A stretch of DNA of 64,000 bases from Rhodococcus triatomae (GCF_014217785.1 NZ_CP048814.1:3286001-3350000); one strand, 5' to 3'. Counted from the first letter of the stretch, positions 38,448 through 51,106 are shown. Program-made: numbers and translations. Notes: generated from the letters alone by a model not told the origin.

Positions 38448-39439
38448 CCATCAACGAGACATTGGCGCAGTACAGCGACTGGGCCTTCGAGTCCGCGTTC
38501 GCGGTGCTGGTGCTCGCGTTCGTCCTGCTCGTGATCCAGTACGCGTCCACGCGTGCCCGCGCCGTCCAGGTCCGTGAGGGTGCCGAGGAGAAGGAACTCG
38601 TGGCCGCCGGGGGCACCTCGGGGTCCGACGGCACCGCCGCCACTCCCGGGCGGGTGGCCGAACAGCCGCGCCGGACCCTGGCCGACCGGTTCGGGGGCAT
38701 GGGGTACGCGGTCCTCGTGGTCGGCACGGTGCTGCTCATCGCCTCGATCGTGTTGCGGGGCCTGTCGACCGAACGCTTCCCGCTCGGCAACATGTACGAG
38801 TTCGTCGCGATGGCGTGCGCGGCCACGTTGCTCGGTGGCCTGGTGTTGATGGCGAAGCCCGCCTACCGGGTGCTCTGGGTCTTCATGCTGGTGCCCGTCC
38901 TGATCCTGATCTTCCTCGCGGGCACCGTGCTCTACGCGGACGCCGCGCCCGTCGTCCCGGCCCTGAGGTCGTTCTGGTTGCCGATCCACGTCACCGTCGT
39001 CAGCGTCGGCTCGGGCGTGTTCCTCATCTCCGGTGTCGCCAGCCTCCTGTTCCTCCTGCGCATCCGCTATCCGAAGGGTGCGGAGGGAGCGAGCGTCTTC
39101 GGTCGGCTCGCCGAACGACTGCCGGACGCCCTGACACTGGACCGGCTCGCCTACAAGACCACCATCATCGGGTTCCCGCTGTTCGGCGCGGGTGTGATCC
39201 TCGGCGCGATCTGGGCCGAGGCGGCATGGGGCCGGTTCTGGGGCTGGGACCCCAAGGAGACGGTGTCGTTCATCGCCTGGGTGATCTACGCGGCCTACCT
39301 GCATGCCCGGGCGACGTCCGGATGGCGGGACACGAAGGCCGCGTGGATCAACGTGGCAGGCTTCGCGGCGATGCTGTTCAATCTGTTCATCATCAACATG
39401 GTGGTGTCCGGCCTGCACTCGTATGCAGGACTGAACTGA
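38444..39439 (+). CDS. ccsA: System II cytochrome c haem lyase component CcsA (CcsB)
   Basis: 331 residues. The haem-handling WWD-type motif reads WGRFWGWDPKETVSFIAWVIY near residue 265. Flanking conserved His residues bind haem: LPIHVTVVSVG and LHARATSGW, with a third in VSGLHSYAGLN at the C-terminus. About eight membrane segments with an inserted polar region after the first. Completes the System II operon. Matches Rv0529. Confidence 0.96.
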   Translation: MTINETLAQYSDWAFESAFAVLVLAFVLLVIQYASTRARAVQVREGAEEKELVAAGGTSGSDGTAATPGRVAEQPRRTLADRFGGMGYAVLVVGTVLLIASIVLRGLSTERFPLGNMYEFVAMACAATLLGGLVLMAKPAYRVLWVFMLVPVLILIFLAGTVLYADAAPVVPALRSFWLPIHVTVVSVGSGVFLISGVASLLFLLRIRYPKGAEGASVFGRLAERLPDALTLDRLAYKTTIIGFPLFGAGVILGAIWAEAAWGRFWGWDPKETVSFIAWVIYAAYLHARATSGWRDTKAAWINVAGFAAMLFNLFIINMVVSGLHSYAGLN

Positions 39440-39483
39440 TCCGGACCACCGGGTCCGAGAATCTTCGAGGGGGATGAAGGCTG

Positions 39484-40857
39484 ATGGCTGACGACAACGT
39501 GGGCGGTTGGGAGCCCGCGCGACCGGCAGGCGAGGCAGATCGCGCCCGCAGGACCCGCCAGCCGTACGTGCAGCCGCAGGGCCCCAACCCGTTCGCGCCG
39601 CCGCCGCAGCATGCGCCGGGCCAGTCGGCTCCGGCCGGCCGGCCCCCGCAGGCGCCGGCGCCGGACCGATCACCTGGGCCGGCCCAGCGCCCTGCCGACC
39701 CCTTCTCGCCACCCGGACCTGCGCCCGGCCAGGCCCGCCCGCAGGCGCCGACGCAGCACGCGCCGGCCCCCGAGCGGAATCCCGGGCCTCCGCAGCAGCC
39801 GCCGCGCCCGCCCGCCCCGCAACCGGAGCGGCAGCAGGCCTCGGCGCCGGCGCCGTCCGGCCCCGCGGATTTCGGGCCGGACCCCGAGTCGGCCGCCGAC
39901 TCGCAGTACTCCGTGTCGTCGCGCGACCTGTCCACGTCGCTGCTTCTCAAGAAGGCCAAGCCGATACCGACGACGGGGTGGCGCAAGGCGCTCTACCGGA
40001 TGTCCGGACGGCGGGTGAACGTCGGCCCGAACGCCAAGGAACGGCATCGGCTCGAGCTCACCCGGCAGATCAACCAGCCGTTGCAGGGCTGCTACAAGAT
40101 CGCGTTGCTCAGCCTCAAGGGCGGCGTCGGCAAGACCACGACCACCGCGACCCTCGGTTCGACCTTCGCGTCGTTGCGGGGAGACCGGGTCGTCGCCGTC
40201 GACGCCAACCCCGACCGTGGCACCCTCAGCCAGAAGATTCCCCTGGAGACGCCCGCCACGGTGCGGAACCTGCTGCGGGACACGAACAGTATCGAGCGGT
40301 ACAGCGACGTACGCGCATACACCTCGCAGAGCAGGCATCGCCTCGAGGTCCTGGCATCGGACTCCGATCCCGCGGTCTCCGAGGCGTTCAGCGGCGAGGA
40401 CTACAGCCGCACCGTCGCGCTGCTGGAGAAGTACTACAGCATCGTGCTCACGGACTGCGGCACCGGACTGATGCACTCGGCGATGCGCTCGACGCTCGAG
40501 GAGGCGGACGCGATCATCGTGGTCAGTTCCGGTTCGGTCGACGGAGCACGCAGCGCCTCCGCGACGCTGGACTGGCTCGACGCGCACGGCTACCGGGATC
40601 TGGTCGCGCGATCGGTGGCGGTGGTGAACGCCGTCCGGCCACGGTCGGCGAAAGTCGATCTGATGAAGGTGGTCGAGCACTTCGAACAGCGGTGCCGCGC
40701 GGTGCGCACGATTCCGTTCGATCCGCACCTCGAGGAGGGCGCGGAGATCGATCTGGACCGGCTGCGGCCCAAGACCCGCAAGGCGCTGCTCGAACTCGCC
40801 GCAGCGGTGGCGGCCGACTTCCCGAGCACCTCGACCGCCGTCCAGGAGTGGAACTGA
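39484..40857 (+). CDS. MinD/ParA-like ATPase with Pro-rich N-terminus (EspI/Rv0530-like)
   Basis: 457 residues. The first 140 residues are Pro/Ala/Gln-rich and disordered. From about residue 200 the deviant Walker A LSLKGGVGKTTTTATLG, then VVAVDANPDRGTLS and LTDCGTGLMHS mark a MinD/SIMIBI ATPase like those of ESX-associated EspI proteins. Such proteins organise membrane complexes or regulate secretion. It follows ccsA after 44 bp, as Rv0530 follows Rv0529. No ESX genes lie in the window, so the partner is unknown. Confidence 0.85.
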   Translation: MADDNVGGWEPARPAGEADRARRTRQPYVQPQGPNPFAPPPQHAPGQSAPAGRPPQAPAPDRSPGPAQRPADPFSPPGPAPGQARPQAPTQHAPAPERNPGPPQQPPRPPAPQPERQQASAPAPSGPADFGPDPESAADSQYSVSSRDLSTSLLLKKAKPIPTTGWRKALYRMSGRRVNVGPNAKERHRLELTRQINQPLQGCYKIALLSLKGGVGKTTTTATLGSTFASLRGDRVVAVDANPDRGTLSQKIPLETPATVRNLLRDTNSIERYSDVRAYTSQSRHRLEVLASDSDPAVSEAFSGEDYSRTVALLEKYYSIVLTDCGTGLMHSAMRSTLEEADAIIVVSSGSVDGARSASATLDWLDAHGYRDLVARSVAVVNAVRPRSAKVDLMKVVEHFEQRCRAVRTIPFDPHLEEGAEIDLDRLRPKTRKALLELAAAVAADFPSTSTAVQEWN

Positions 40858-40959
40858 CCCCAGCGGGGCACGAGCGCGCTCCAGCCGACGCGGGCAGGCA
40901 CCGACGGTCCGTCCGGCGCGGGCGGACCCGGCAGGCTGTGCGCGCCGGAGCGCGGCCCG

Positions 40960-41157
40960 TCAGGACTCGGAGTCGGTGGGGGTGTCCCCGTCGGTGTGCT
41001 TACGATGCACGTCGCGGTTCACTCGCCACAGGAACTCGGGGTCGTCGTCGGGGCCCGTCACCCGACCGTTCACGGGCGCCTTCGTGACGGGTCCGAATGC
41101 CTTCCACAGCAGCACCAGGACCGTCACCACGCCGATGAGAGCCAACAGATAGAGCAC
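40960..41157 (-). CDS. 65-residue single-span membrane protein
   Basis: GTG 41157 has a near-perfect AAGGAGGT site 6 nt upstream. One N-terminal membrane helix (VLYLLALIGVVTVLVLLWKAFG) precedes a charged cytoplasmic tail (DDDPEFLWRVNRDVHRKHTDGD). Function unknown. Two 13-bp direct repeats lie just upstream. Confidence 0.75.
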   Translation of the reverse strand: MLYLLALIGVVTVLVLLWKAFGPVTKAPVNGRVTGPDDDPEFLWRVNRDVHRKHTDGDTPTDSES

Positions 41158-41173
41158 GGCGCACCTCCTTGCT

Positions 41174-41206
41174 CCTCGAGGGTAACCGGTACACCTCGAG
41201 GGTAAC
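41174..41206 (-). repeat. Two 13-bp direct repeats in the promoter of the small membrane gene
   Basis: CCTCGAGGGTAAC occurs at 41174-41186 and 41194-41206, 20 bp (two helix turns) apart, 17 bp upstream of the start codon. Spacing fits a protein-binding pair. Confidence 0.65.
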
Positions 41207-41309
41207 GCACGGAAGACCGAGCGCCTCGGTCCGATCGGTATCGGTTCGAGGAGCTCGGTCTCGTACGTTCTCCGGTTGTGCGATGACGCCGTCGGGCGGC
41301 GCCGTCCGG

Positions 41310-41543
41310 TCAGGGGCGCGCGGCCTCCGTGGTCAGCGAGCGCAGCAACTGCATGACCTCCGCTTCGCGGAACCGACGGTGTCCACCGGGGGTCCGCAGC
41401 GAGCCGAGCCGACCGGCGTGTGCCCACCGGGTGACGGTCTTCGGGTCGACGTGGAACAGTGCTGCCACCTGTCCCGGCGTCATCAAGGAGTCGCCTCCGC
41501 CCGGGACGCCGGTCGGAATCGAGGTGTGGGTCGCTGTGCTCAT
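41310..41543 (-). CDS. bldC: BldC-like MerR-type DNA-binding protein
   Basis: 77 residues from ATG 41543. Nearly the whole protein is one winged HTH: LMTPGQVAALFHVDPKTVTRWAHAGRL...RTPGGHRRFREAEVMQLL. This DPKTVTRWA and GGHRR pattern is that of Streptomyces BldC, which binds DNA as head-to-tail oligomers on direct repeats. In non-sporulating actinobacteria its targets are unknown. It is divergent from a DUF4229 membrane gene; the 214 bp between show no other gene. Confidence 0.9.
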   Translation of the reverse strand: MSTATHTSIPTGVPGGGDSLMTPGQVAALFHVDPKTVTRWAHAGRLGSLRTPGGHRRFREAEVMQLLRSLTTEAARP

Positions 41544-41757
41544 CTACGTCCTCCGGGTGTCTGCGTTTCGCGGGTCAGGTCTCGCGCAACCAACTGCTGG
41601 CAACCGAGTCGTCCTCGTGAGATCGACTCTCGGAGCCCATCGTGGCACTCGAACCCCTAGGTACTCGAACGATCTAATGTTGGTAAAGTGGAGGTAATGG
41701 ACATATCGGATAACTCGGGCTGGGTGGTTCCGGAGGCGTGCAGGTAACCTCGGGGTC

Positions 41758-42096
41758 GTGAGTGAGTCATCCGAGAACCGTCCGACACCGCCTTCGCCGG
41801 CCCGCGTCACCAAGGGCACGCTTGCCCGTGACGTCGCCATCTACTCGCTGGCCCGGATGCTCCTGGTCGTGGTGATCGCCGTGGCCATCCTCGGCGGCGC
41901 GGCCCTCGTCGGCGTCGAGGTGCCGCTGCTCGTGGCGGCCATCTTCGCGGTCCTCATCGCGCTCCCGCTGTCGCTGGCCCTCTTCGGGAAGCTCCGCGGC
42001 CGGGTCAACGAGGGAATCGCGGCGTTCGACGCCCAGCGCAAGGCGGACCAGGCGGAGCTCCGTGCCCGGCTTCGCGGGGAGGGAACCTCGTCGTGA
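41758..42096 (+). CDS. DUF4229-type two-span membrane protein
   Basis: 112 residues from GTG 41758. Polar head, then two hydrophobic helices ([19 protein letters not shown] and [20 protein letters not shown]) and a charged tail ending [12 protein letters not shown]. Typical of the actinobacterial DUF4229 family, function unknown. It overlaps the next gene by 4 bp. Confidence 0.8.
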   Translation: MSESSENRPTPPSPARVTKGTLARDVAIYSLARMLLVVVIAVAILGGAALVGVEVPLLVAAIFAVLIALPLSLALFGKLRGRVNEGIAAFDAQRKADQAELRARLRGEGTSS

Positions 42097-43196
42097 GCGA
42101 GGGCGACGGCTGTTCGGTCGTCGACCGGAGCGGGCCGAGGGACTGGGTGGACAATGCCGTCCGGCTGATCGACGCGGACACGCAACGCAGCGCCGACACC
42201 CACCTGCTGCGCTATCCGCTGCCTCCGGAGTGGGACGTCCAGCTCTATCTCAAGGACGAGTCCACGCACATCACCGGCAGCCTCAAGCACCGGCTCGCCC
42301 GATCGCTGTTCCTCTACTCGATCTGCAACGGCTGGATCACCGAGGGCACCACGGTGATCGAGGCGTCGTCGGGATCGACTGCGGTGAGTGAGGCGTACTT
42401 CGCGCAGCTTCTCGGACTCGATTTCGTCGCGGTGATGCCCCGCACCACCAGCCACGCGAAGATCGCGCTGATCGAGGCGCAGGGCGGTCGCTGCCACTTC
42501 ATCGACCGTCCCCCGGAGATCTACTCCGAGGCACGCCGTCTCGCGGCCGAGACCGGCGGCCATTTCATGGACCAGTTCACCCACGCCGAGCGAGCCACCG
42601 ACTGGCGCGGTAACAACAACATCGCGGAGTCGATCTTCCGGCAGCTCGAGCAGGAGACACATCCGGTCCCGGAGTGGATCGTGATGAGCGCGGGCACGGG
42701 CGGCACCAGCGCGACGCTCGGCCGGTTCATCCGCTATCGACGGCACGCGACCCGGCTGCTCGTGGTCGACCCGGAGAATTCGGCGTTCTTCGGTGGATAC
42801 GACACCGGCTCGTGCGACTACGCGACGGGGATGCCGTCCCGCATCGAGGGGATCGGCCGACCTCGGGTCGAGCCCTCGTTCGTCGGTCAGGTCATCGACC
42901 GCATGATGCGGGTCCCGGACGCCGCCTCGATCGCCGCGATGCGGCACGCGAGCCGGGCGCTGGGTCGTCGTGTCGGAGGATCCACCGGAACGAACCTGTG
43001 GGGTGCGTTCGCCGTCGTGGCGCAGATGCTCGAGCAGGGGCGGGCAGGCAGCGTAGTGACGGTGCTGTGTGACGGCGGGGAGCGATACGCCGACACCTAC
43101 TACGACGACGAGTGGGTCGCTGCCGAGGGGCTCGATCTCGCGGGGCCGGCGGCGATACTCGACACGTTTGCGCGCACCGGCTCCTGGCCCGGCTGA
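42093..43196 (+). CDS. cds1: PLP-dependent cysteine synthase-family enzyme, Cds1 (L-cysteine desulfhydrase) type
   Basis: 367 residues from GTG 42093. Fold type II PLP enzyme: the PLP Lys is in [13 protein letters not shown], the Asn/Ser loop is [12 protein letters not shown], and the phosphate-binding loop is [12 protein letters not shown]. The C-terminal [21 protein letters not shown] matches the Cds1 group (Rv3684), which releases H2S from cysteine. The alternative is a cysteine synthase paralogue; the long divergence from CysK favours Cds1. Confidence 0.88.
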   Translation: MSEGDGCSVVDRSGPRDWVDNAVRLIDADTQRSADTHLLRYPLPPEWDVQLYLKDESTHITGSLKHRLARSLFLYSICNGWITEGTTVIEASSGSTAVSEAYFAQLLGLDFVAVMPRTTSHAKIALIEAQGGRCHFIDRPPEIYSEARRLAAETGGHFMDQFTHAERATDWRGNNNIAESIFRQLEQETHPVPEWIVMSAGTGGTSATLGRFIRYRRHATRLLVVDPENSAFFGGYDTGSCDYATGMPSRIEGIGRPRVEPSFVGQVIDRMMRVPDAASIAAMRHASRALGRRVGGSTGTNLWGAFAVVAQMLEQGRAGSVVTVLCDGGERYADTYYDDEWVAAEGLDLAGPAAILDTFARTGSWPG

Positions 43197-43214
43197 GCGC
43201 GCGCCGCCGTCCGG

Positions 43215-43745
43215 TCAGCCGGTCTTGCTCGCGGTGTGCGGGGCGGGCGTGACCGGGCGGGTCATCGTCACCCGCGGCCACGCGTCGAGGCGGACCTCGG
43301 CGTTGCGGATCGCGGACAGCCCCGGTGTCATCTCCGAGTCCGAGACGGGACGGAAACCCAGACGTCGGTAGTACGGCGCATTCCACGGCACCTCGACGAA
43401 GGTGGTGAGGGTGAGGGCGGGGAGGGCGTGCTCGCCGGCCCATGCCGAGATGCGGTCGAGCAGTCGGGCACCCAGGCCCTGGTGCGCGTGACTGGGGTGG
43501 ACCGAGATCTGCTCGACGTGGGCGCAGCCGTCCACCAGTGCGACGAGGGCGTAGGCCACCGGGTGGTCGCGCTCGTCGGCCACGACGAAGATGCGCCCGG
43601 ACGCCAGGAACTCCTCGAGCTCGTCGAGCGTCGGGGGTGGGTCGTCGGCGATGGAACTCATCCCGATGTCGCGGAAGGGCGCTCCCGCGGCGATCTCGAT
43701 CTGCTGGAGAACAGGTAGGTCCGAAGAAACGGCCGAGCGGATCAC
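43215..43745 (-). CDS. GNAT-family N-acetyltransferase
   Basis: 176 residues from ATG 43745. Acetyl-CoA site motif VHPSHAHQGLGARLLDR (the R/Q-x-x-G-x-G/A loop), core strands AYALVALVDGCAHVEQISV, and NAPYYRRLGFRPV. Substrate unknown. Divergent from the acyltransferase gene across an array of direct repeats. Confidence 0.9.
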   Translation of the reverse strand: MIRSAVSSDLPVLQQIEIAAGAPFRDIGMSSIADDPPPTLDELEEFLASGRIFVVADERDHPVAYALVALVDGCAHVEQISVHPSHAHQGLGARLLDRISAWAGEHALPALTLTTFVEVPWNAPYYRRLGFRPVSDSEMTPGLSAIRNAEVRLDAWPRVTMTRPVTPAPHTASKTG

Positions 43746-43800
43746 ATATCAGTTGTACCCGACCAGGGGGTCGGTACGCAGTTCCCTACGCCACGATTTA

Positions 43801-43848
43801 CCTACGATGACGTAGGTTACGTGAGCGTAGGTTACGCGTACGTAGGTT
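43801..43848. promoter_or_regulatory. Repeat array operator between GNAT and acyltransferase genes
   Basis: CGTAGG occurs at 43811, 43826 and 43841, exactly 15 bp apart, the first two extended to CGTAGGTTACG, and an inverted CCTACG at 43801 makes a dyad with the first. A -10-like TATCGT follows at 43852. Regular spacing points to a regulator that binds several times. Confidence 0.65.
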
Positions 43849-43889
43849 GGGTATCGTGTGAGACGGATGGGGTGATCGGAGTCGTGGAC

Positions 43890-44660
43890 GTGGAACGAGT
43901 GGACAGGGGTGACGTGGCCGCCGGGGGCGATCCGCCGGAGGTGGAACTCGACAACGCCGATGCGGTCTACGAGTACTACCGGACGCACCGGCAACCGGTC
44001 GTCGCGGCGAAGGGTGCCTACGCGCTGCTCGATCTGCGCTACCGCCCGCGGGTGCGCTTCTCCTCGGGTGCGCGGCGCGCGGTGCGTGACCTGGTGCGGT
44101 CCGGACGTCCGGTGGTGGTGGTCGCCAATCACCTCACACACAGCGATCAATACGTCCTGGCCGCGACGGCCTGGCGGACTCCGCTGCGCCGGGTGATCGG
44201 ATACACGCGGGTGCTGGCCAAGGACGAACTGTTCGTCGACCCGGCGCAGCGGCGCAAGATCGACGTGATGGGGGGTATCCCGGTCTTCCGCGGGAAGGAC
44301 CACGGTCTTCGCGTGGTTGCGGACGCGGGCCGTCGCATGATGGACGTCTCTGCCGAAAGGATCTCTCGGGGAGACAGTCTCGCGATCTTTCCGGAGGGGA
44401 CGTGCAACGAGGGTGACCCGGCGCGTGTGCAGAGTATCGGCAGCGGGGTCGGGCACATCGTGGCCAGGGCGGTCGCGCGCGGCGCGGACCCGGCATTGCT
44501 CGCGATCGGCATCTGCTACGGACCGGAGACCCGGATTCGCTCTGCGAGTGTGCATGTCGCGGTGCCGGATCTCACGCTTCCCGGAAAGCCCATGGAGGTG
44601 GCGCGGTTCGCGCGTGAGCGGCTGCAGTCCGCCGTCGACGCGGCGGTGGCGGCGTACTGA
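43890..44660 (+). CDS. PlsC-type 1-acylglycerol-3-phosphate acyltransferase-like protein
   Basis: About 256 residues. GTG 43890 is chosen because GGAG lies 8 nt upstream; GTGs at 43884, 43872 and 43821 are also in frame but the last sits inside the repeat array. Catalytic box VVVANHLTHSDQ (H-x4-D), then GGIPVFRGKD and the acceptor site AIFPEGTCNEGD. It would acylate lysophosphatidate or a related lipid. Confidence 0.87.
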   Translation: MERVDRGDVAAGGDPPEVELDNADAVYEYYRTHRQPVVAAKGAYALLDLRYRPRVRFSSGARRAVRDLVRSGRPVVVVANHLTHSDQYVLAATAWRTPLRRVIGYTRVLAKDELFVDPAQRRKIDVMGGIPVFRGKDHGLRVVADAGRRMMDVSAERISRGDSLAIFPEGTCNEGDPARVQSIGSGVGHIVARAVARGADPALLAIGICYGPETRIRSASVHVAVPDLTLPGKPMEVARFARERLQSAVDAAVAAY

Positions 44661-44686
44661 GTCTTCCGGAGTGGTCGACTCGCAAG

Positions 44687-44735
44687 TGTCAATGACAGTT
44701 GACATATTGACGGCCGTCAACTTATATTGACTTCA
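44687..44735 (+). promoter_or_regulatory. Strong promoter with nested palindromes, leaderless start
   Basis: A consensus -35 TTGACA (44699-44704) and -10 TATATT (44723-44728) are spaced 18 bp. The ATG at 44735 starts 7 bp after the -10, so the transcript is probably leaderless. TGTCAA-N6-TTGACA (44687-44704) and the perfect 14-bp palindrome TTGACGGCCGTCAA (44707-44720) cover the -35 and the spacer, a classic repressor layout. Confidence 0.75.
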
Positions 44736-44950
44736 TGACCGAGGCAACCACACTCGCTGCAGCAGCAGGCAGCCCGGACCCGCGTGAGGGACTGCGTGCG
44801 GTTCGGGCGCTGCGCCGTCTACTCGAGCGGCTCGAGGCCATCCAGGTCGACAACGCCCGCATGCAGGGCTGGTCCTGGCAGGCCATCGCCGACGAACTCG
44901 AAGTGAGCAAGCAGGCGGTCCATCAGAAGCACAACCGGAAGAGGAGGTAG
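44735..44950 (+). CDS. Small helix-turn-helix regulator paired with a Clp-N protein
   Basis: 71 residues from ATG 44735. A helical N-terminal half is followed by the HTH WSWQAIADELEVSKQAVHQKHNRKRR at the C-terminus. Six bp separate it from the Clp N-domain gene. Such pairs are common in actinobacteria and probably form a stress-response unit. The palindromes in its promoter suggest it represses itself. Confidence 0.85.
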   Translation: MTEATTLAAAAGSPDPREGLRAVRALRRLLERLEAIQVDNARMQGWSWQAIADELEVSKQAVHQKHNRKRR

Positions 44951-44956
44951 GCGAAC

Positions 44957-45529
44957 ATGTTCGAGAAATTCTCCACACCGGCGCGGAACGCCGTCGTCGG
45001 CGCACAGGAACAGGCACGCGAGCTGAGGGCTCCCCGGATCGACACTCCGCACCTCGTGCTGAGCTTGCTCGCCGACGCCGACTCGCGTCCCGCCGAGGTG
45101 CTCGTGACGGCGGGCGTCACGTACGAGGCCACCCGTCGCCGGCTGACGGCGCGGCAGGGTCCGAGCGCACTGGGAGTCGAGGACGCGGCGGCACTCGACT
45201 CGATCGGGATCGATCTGGACGCCGTCCGGGCGAGCCTCGAGGCCACCTTCGGGGAAGGTGCGCTCGATCGCGAACCGCCTCGGCGCGAGAAGGGCCTCCT
45301 CGCCCGCTGGAGCGGGCACATCGGCTTCACTCCCGGCGCCAGGAAGGCGATCGAACTGTCGCTACGGGAGGCGCTGGCCCGGAAGGACAGGGCCATCGGA
45401 CCCGAACACCTGTTGCTGGGTGTACTACGTGCGCCCGACGACGCGACGAGGGAACTCCTGGAAATCCGGGTTTCCGTCACCGAACTGAGGGAACGGCTGC
45501 TCGCCGCGATGGACGAGCGGGCGGCCTGA
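44957..45529 (+). CDS. Clp protease N-terminal-domain protein without ATPase
   Basis: 190 residues from ATG 44957. Two Clp-N repeats: FSTPARNAVVGAQEQARELRA...IDTPHLVLSLLAD in the first half and FTPGARKAIELSLREALARKD...IGPEHLLLGVLRAPDD in the second. The AAA+ modules of ClpC are absent, so it can bind substrates or ClpC partners but not unfold proteins. Co-transcribed with the HTH gene. Confidence 0.9.
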   Translation: MFEKFSTPARNAVVGAQEQARELRAPRIDTPHLVLSLLADADSRPAEVLVTAGVTYEATRRRLTARQGPSALGVEDAAALDSIGIDLDAVRASLEATFGEGALDREPPRREKGLLARWSGHIGFTPGARKAIELSLREALARKDRAIGPEHLLLGVLRAPDDATRELLEIRVSVTELRERLLAAMDERAA

Positions 45530-45581
45530 CGTCCCGATCGCGAATCTGGTCACCGTCCCGGCGGTGTGCCAGAGTCGTGGA

Positions 45582-45962
45582 ATGAGTTTCCTGCTACGTC
45601 TCGTCATCAACGCGTTCGCGATCTGGCTCGCGGCCCAGTGGATCACCGGAATCGACATCGCGAGTTCGGGCCGGGGTACGGGCTGGGACTTCGCGGTCGT
45701 GCTGTTCATCGCACTGGTGTTCACCGTCGTCAACGCGTTCGTGAAGCCGCTCGTCCAGTTGCTGTCACTGCCGCTGCTGATCCTGACTCTCGGCCTGTTC
45801 ACACTCGTCATCAACGCGCTGATGCTGATGCTCACGGCGTGGATCAGTTCCCACACCGACTACGGACTGACCGTCGACGGCTTCTGGACCGCCGTCTGGG
45901 GCGCCCTGATCATCTCGATCGTCAACTTCGTACTCAGCGCGCTGGTCCCCGACCGGAGGTGA
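45582..45962 (+). CDS. Phage-holin-family (YvlD/DUF-type) membrane protein
   Basis: 126 residues from ATG 45582. Four hydrophobic segments, with ALVFTVVNAFVKPLVQLLSL and LPLLILTLGLFTLVINALML typical of the chromosomal holin IV/YvlD family. Despite the family name no phage genes are near. Function unknown, possibly envelope stress. Converges on menA. Confidence 0.85.
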   Translation: MSFLLRLVINAFAIWLAAQWITGIDIASSGRGTGWDFAVVLFIALVFTVVNAFVKPLVQLLSLPLLILTLGLFTLVINALMLMLTAWISSHTDYGLTVDGFWTAVWGALIISIVNFVLSALVPDRR

Positions 45963-45983
45963 CGTCGGTGGTCCTGTTCCCGC

Positions 45984-46853
45984 TCAGGCGAGGAACAGGG
46001 CCACCGCGGTGGCCGCACCCCACACGAGCATCGCCAGCCCCGAATCGCGCAGTGCCGGAATCAACTCGAGTCCCCGGCGGCCGGAACGTACCGGGGCGTT
46101 GGCGCGCACGGCGAGGGGCAGCGCGAGGAGTCCGAGCAGTGCCCACGGGGTGCGTGCGGTGAGTGCGAACGTGACCACGAAGGGAACTGCCAGCAGCCCC
46201 AGGTGCAGGGCTCGGGTCCGTGCGTCGCCGAGCCGGACGGCGAGCGTCAGCTTCCCGGATTCGGTGTCGGTGGGGATGTCCCGCAGGTTGTTCGCCACGA
46301 GCACCGCACTCGAGAAAGCCCCGACGGCGACGGCCGTGAGAACACCGACCGCGTCGATGCGCTCCGCCTGCACGAACTGCGTGCCCAGCACCGCGACGAG
46401 ACCGAAGAACACGAACACGGCGATCTCGCCGAAGCCGCTGTAGCCGTAGGGTTTCGATCCGCCCGTGTAGAACCAGGCCCCCAGGATGCAGACCACGCCG
46501 ATCGCGACGAGCCACCATGCGGTCGTGGCGGCGAGGGCCAGACCGGCGACCGCCGCCACGGCGAAACACGCCAGGGCCGCGTATTTCACCGCGGTCGGCG
46601 ACGCGAGTTTCGACCCCACCAGGCGGAGCGGCCCGACCCGTTCGTCGTCGGTGCCGCGGATCCCGTCCGAGTAGTCGTTGGCGAAGTTCACCCCGACGAT
46701 CAGCGCGAGGGAGACGACGAGTGCCAGCAGAGCCTTCCACCACACGGCGTCCCCCAGCGCCGCCGCGGCCCCGGTACCGGCGAGCACCGGGGCGATCGCG
46801 TTCGGCAGGGTGCGGGGCCGGGCACCTTCGATCCATTGCGCTGCTGTTGCCAT
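45984..46853 (-). CDS. menA: 1,4-dihydroxy-2-naphthoate polyprenyltransferase
   Basis: 289 residues from ATG 46853. UbiA-family membrane enzyme that attaches the isoprenoid tail in menaquinone synthesis. Asp-rich motif [14 protein letters not shown] near residue 60 and a second conserved stretch [20 protein letters not shown] near 195. About eight membrane helices. MenE is encoded at 53674; the other men genes are not in the window. Matches Rv0534c. Confidence 0.95.
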   Translation of the reverse strand: MATAAQWIEGARPRTLPNAIAPVLAGTGAAAALGDAVWWKALLALVVSLALIVGVNFANDYSDGIRGTDDERVGPLRLVGSKLASPTAVKYAALACFAVAAVAGLALAATTAWWLVAIGVVCILGAWFYTGGSKPYGYSGFGEIAVFVFFGLVAVLGTQFVQAERIDAVGVLTAVAVGAFSSAVLVANNLRDIPTDTESGKLTLAVRLGDARTRALHLGLLAVPFVVTFALTARTPWALLGLLALPLAVRANAPVRSGRRGLELIPALRDSGLAMLVWGAATAVALFLA

Positions 46854-46898
46854 ACCCCGATCTTCGCACTGCGCCCGCCGTCGCCCGCGCCCCCCTCT

Positions 46899-46957
46899 CC
46901 CTGGGTGAAGGTGGCCTTCGACCGGTCTGTCCGGCCGAAGGCCACCTTCACCCAGGG
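46899..46957. repeat. Dispersed palindromic element, copy 1
   Basis: Perfect 22-bp inverted arms (46899-46920 and 46936-46957) flank a 15-nt loop. It lies at the 3' end of the iclR gene and its TGA supplies that gene's stop codon; it also sits upstream of menA. The core GGTGAAGGTGGCCTTC is shared with a second copy at 52550-52606. It can fold as a terminator in either direction. Confidence 0.9.
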
Positions 46958-47762
46958 GCGGGAGTGGGGGACGGGGACTGGGTGGACGTGGGGGAAGGGG
47001 CGGGGGAAGGGGTGGACGTAGGAGGGGAAGTGAGCCGGACGGCTCCGAGCCGCTGGGCGTAGGTACGGAGGAGGTCGACGAGCCCGGGGTCGTCGACGGC
47101 GAGCCGTCCCGTTCGGCCGATCGCGGTGAGGGCACCGGCGATCTGCGGCCCGCCGGAACGGACGGCGACGGCGACAGCGCTGCGCCCGATCCGGGTCTCG
47201 TCGACCTCCCTCGCCGTCCCCAGAGCGCCGACGACGTCCAATTCCTCGGCCAGGGCCACCGGATCGGTGACGGTGTGGGCGGTGAGCCGGCGCAGCGGTG
47301 CGACGACGAGCTCGCGGCGGTCGGCCAGGAGCAGTTTCCCGACTGCCGACGCATGCAGGTGGGTGGTGATCGTCGACTCGCCTCCGAGCTCGTGGTCGGG
47401 GTCGCGGTCGGTGAAGCGCAGACCCGTCTCGGTGTACGCGGTGAGGAAGATCCCGTACCGGACCTGGTCGCGCAGTTCGCCGAGTATCTGCGCCCGGTCC
47501 TCGCTGTCCGGTTCGGCGGCCGTCGCGAGTTGCCGGGTGCGTATACCCAGTGCGAAGCCCGACAGGTCGGCGAGCCGAACCAGATATCCGTCGGCCACCA
47601 GCAGATTCAGGAGTCGGTACGCGGTGGCCGGTGCGATGCCGGTGTGTGCCGCGATGTCCTTGGCGGCGGCACCGGAACCCAGCTCGGCGACGGCTTCGAG
47701 CAGGGCGAGGGCCTTCTGCACCGCTCTCGGCTCGTGGCCTCCGACCGCCGTGCCGCGCGATC

Positions 47763-47766
<4 letters not shown>
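46948..47766 (-). CDS. IclR-family transcriptional regulator
   Basis: 272 residues from GTG 47766, overlapping the permease stop. N-terminal winged [19 protein letters not shown]...[28 protein letters not shown]; effector-binding domain with [14 protein letters not shown] and VAVRSGG. The last 25 residues are a Ser/Thr/Pro low-complexity tail unusual for IclR proteins, and the stop lies inside the palindromic element. Probably regulates the permease and oxidase genes beside it. Confidence 0.9.

Positions 47767-51106
<3,340 letters not shown>

Noticed and set aside
45582-45962. Holin-like gene as a sign of prophage
   Set aside because: The family is chromosomal and widespread, and no other phage gene is near.
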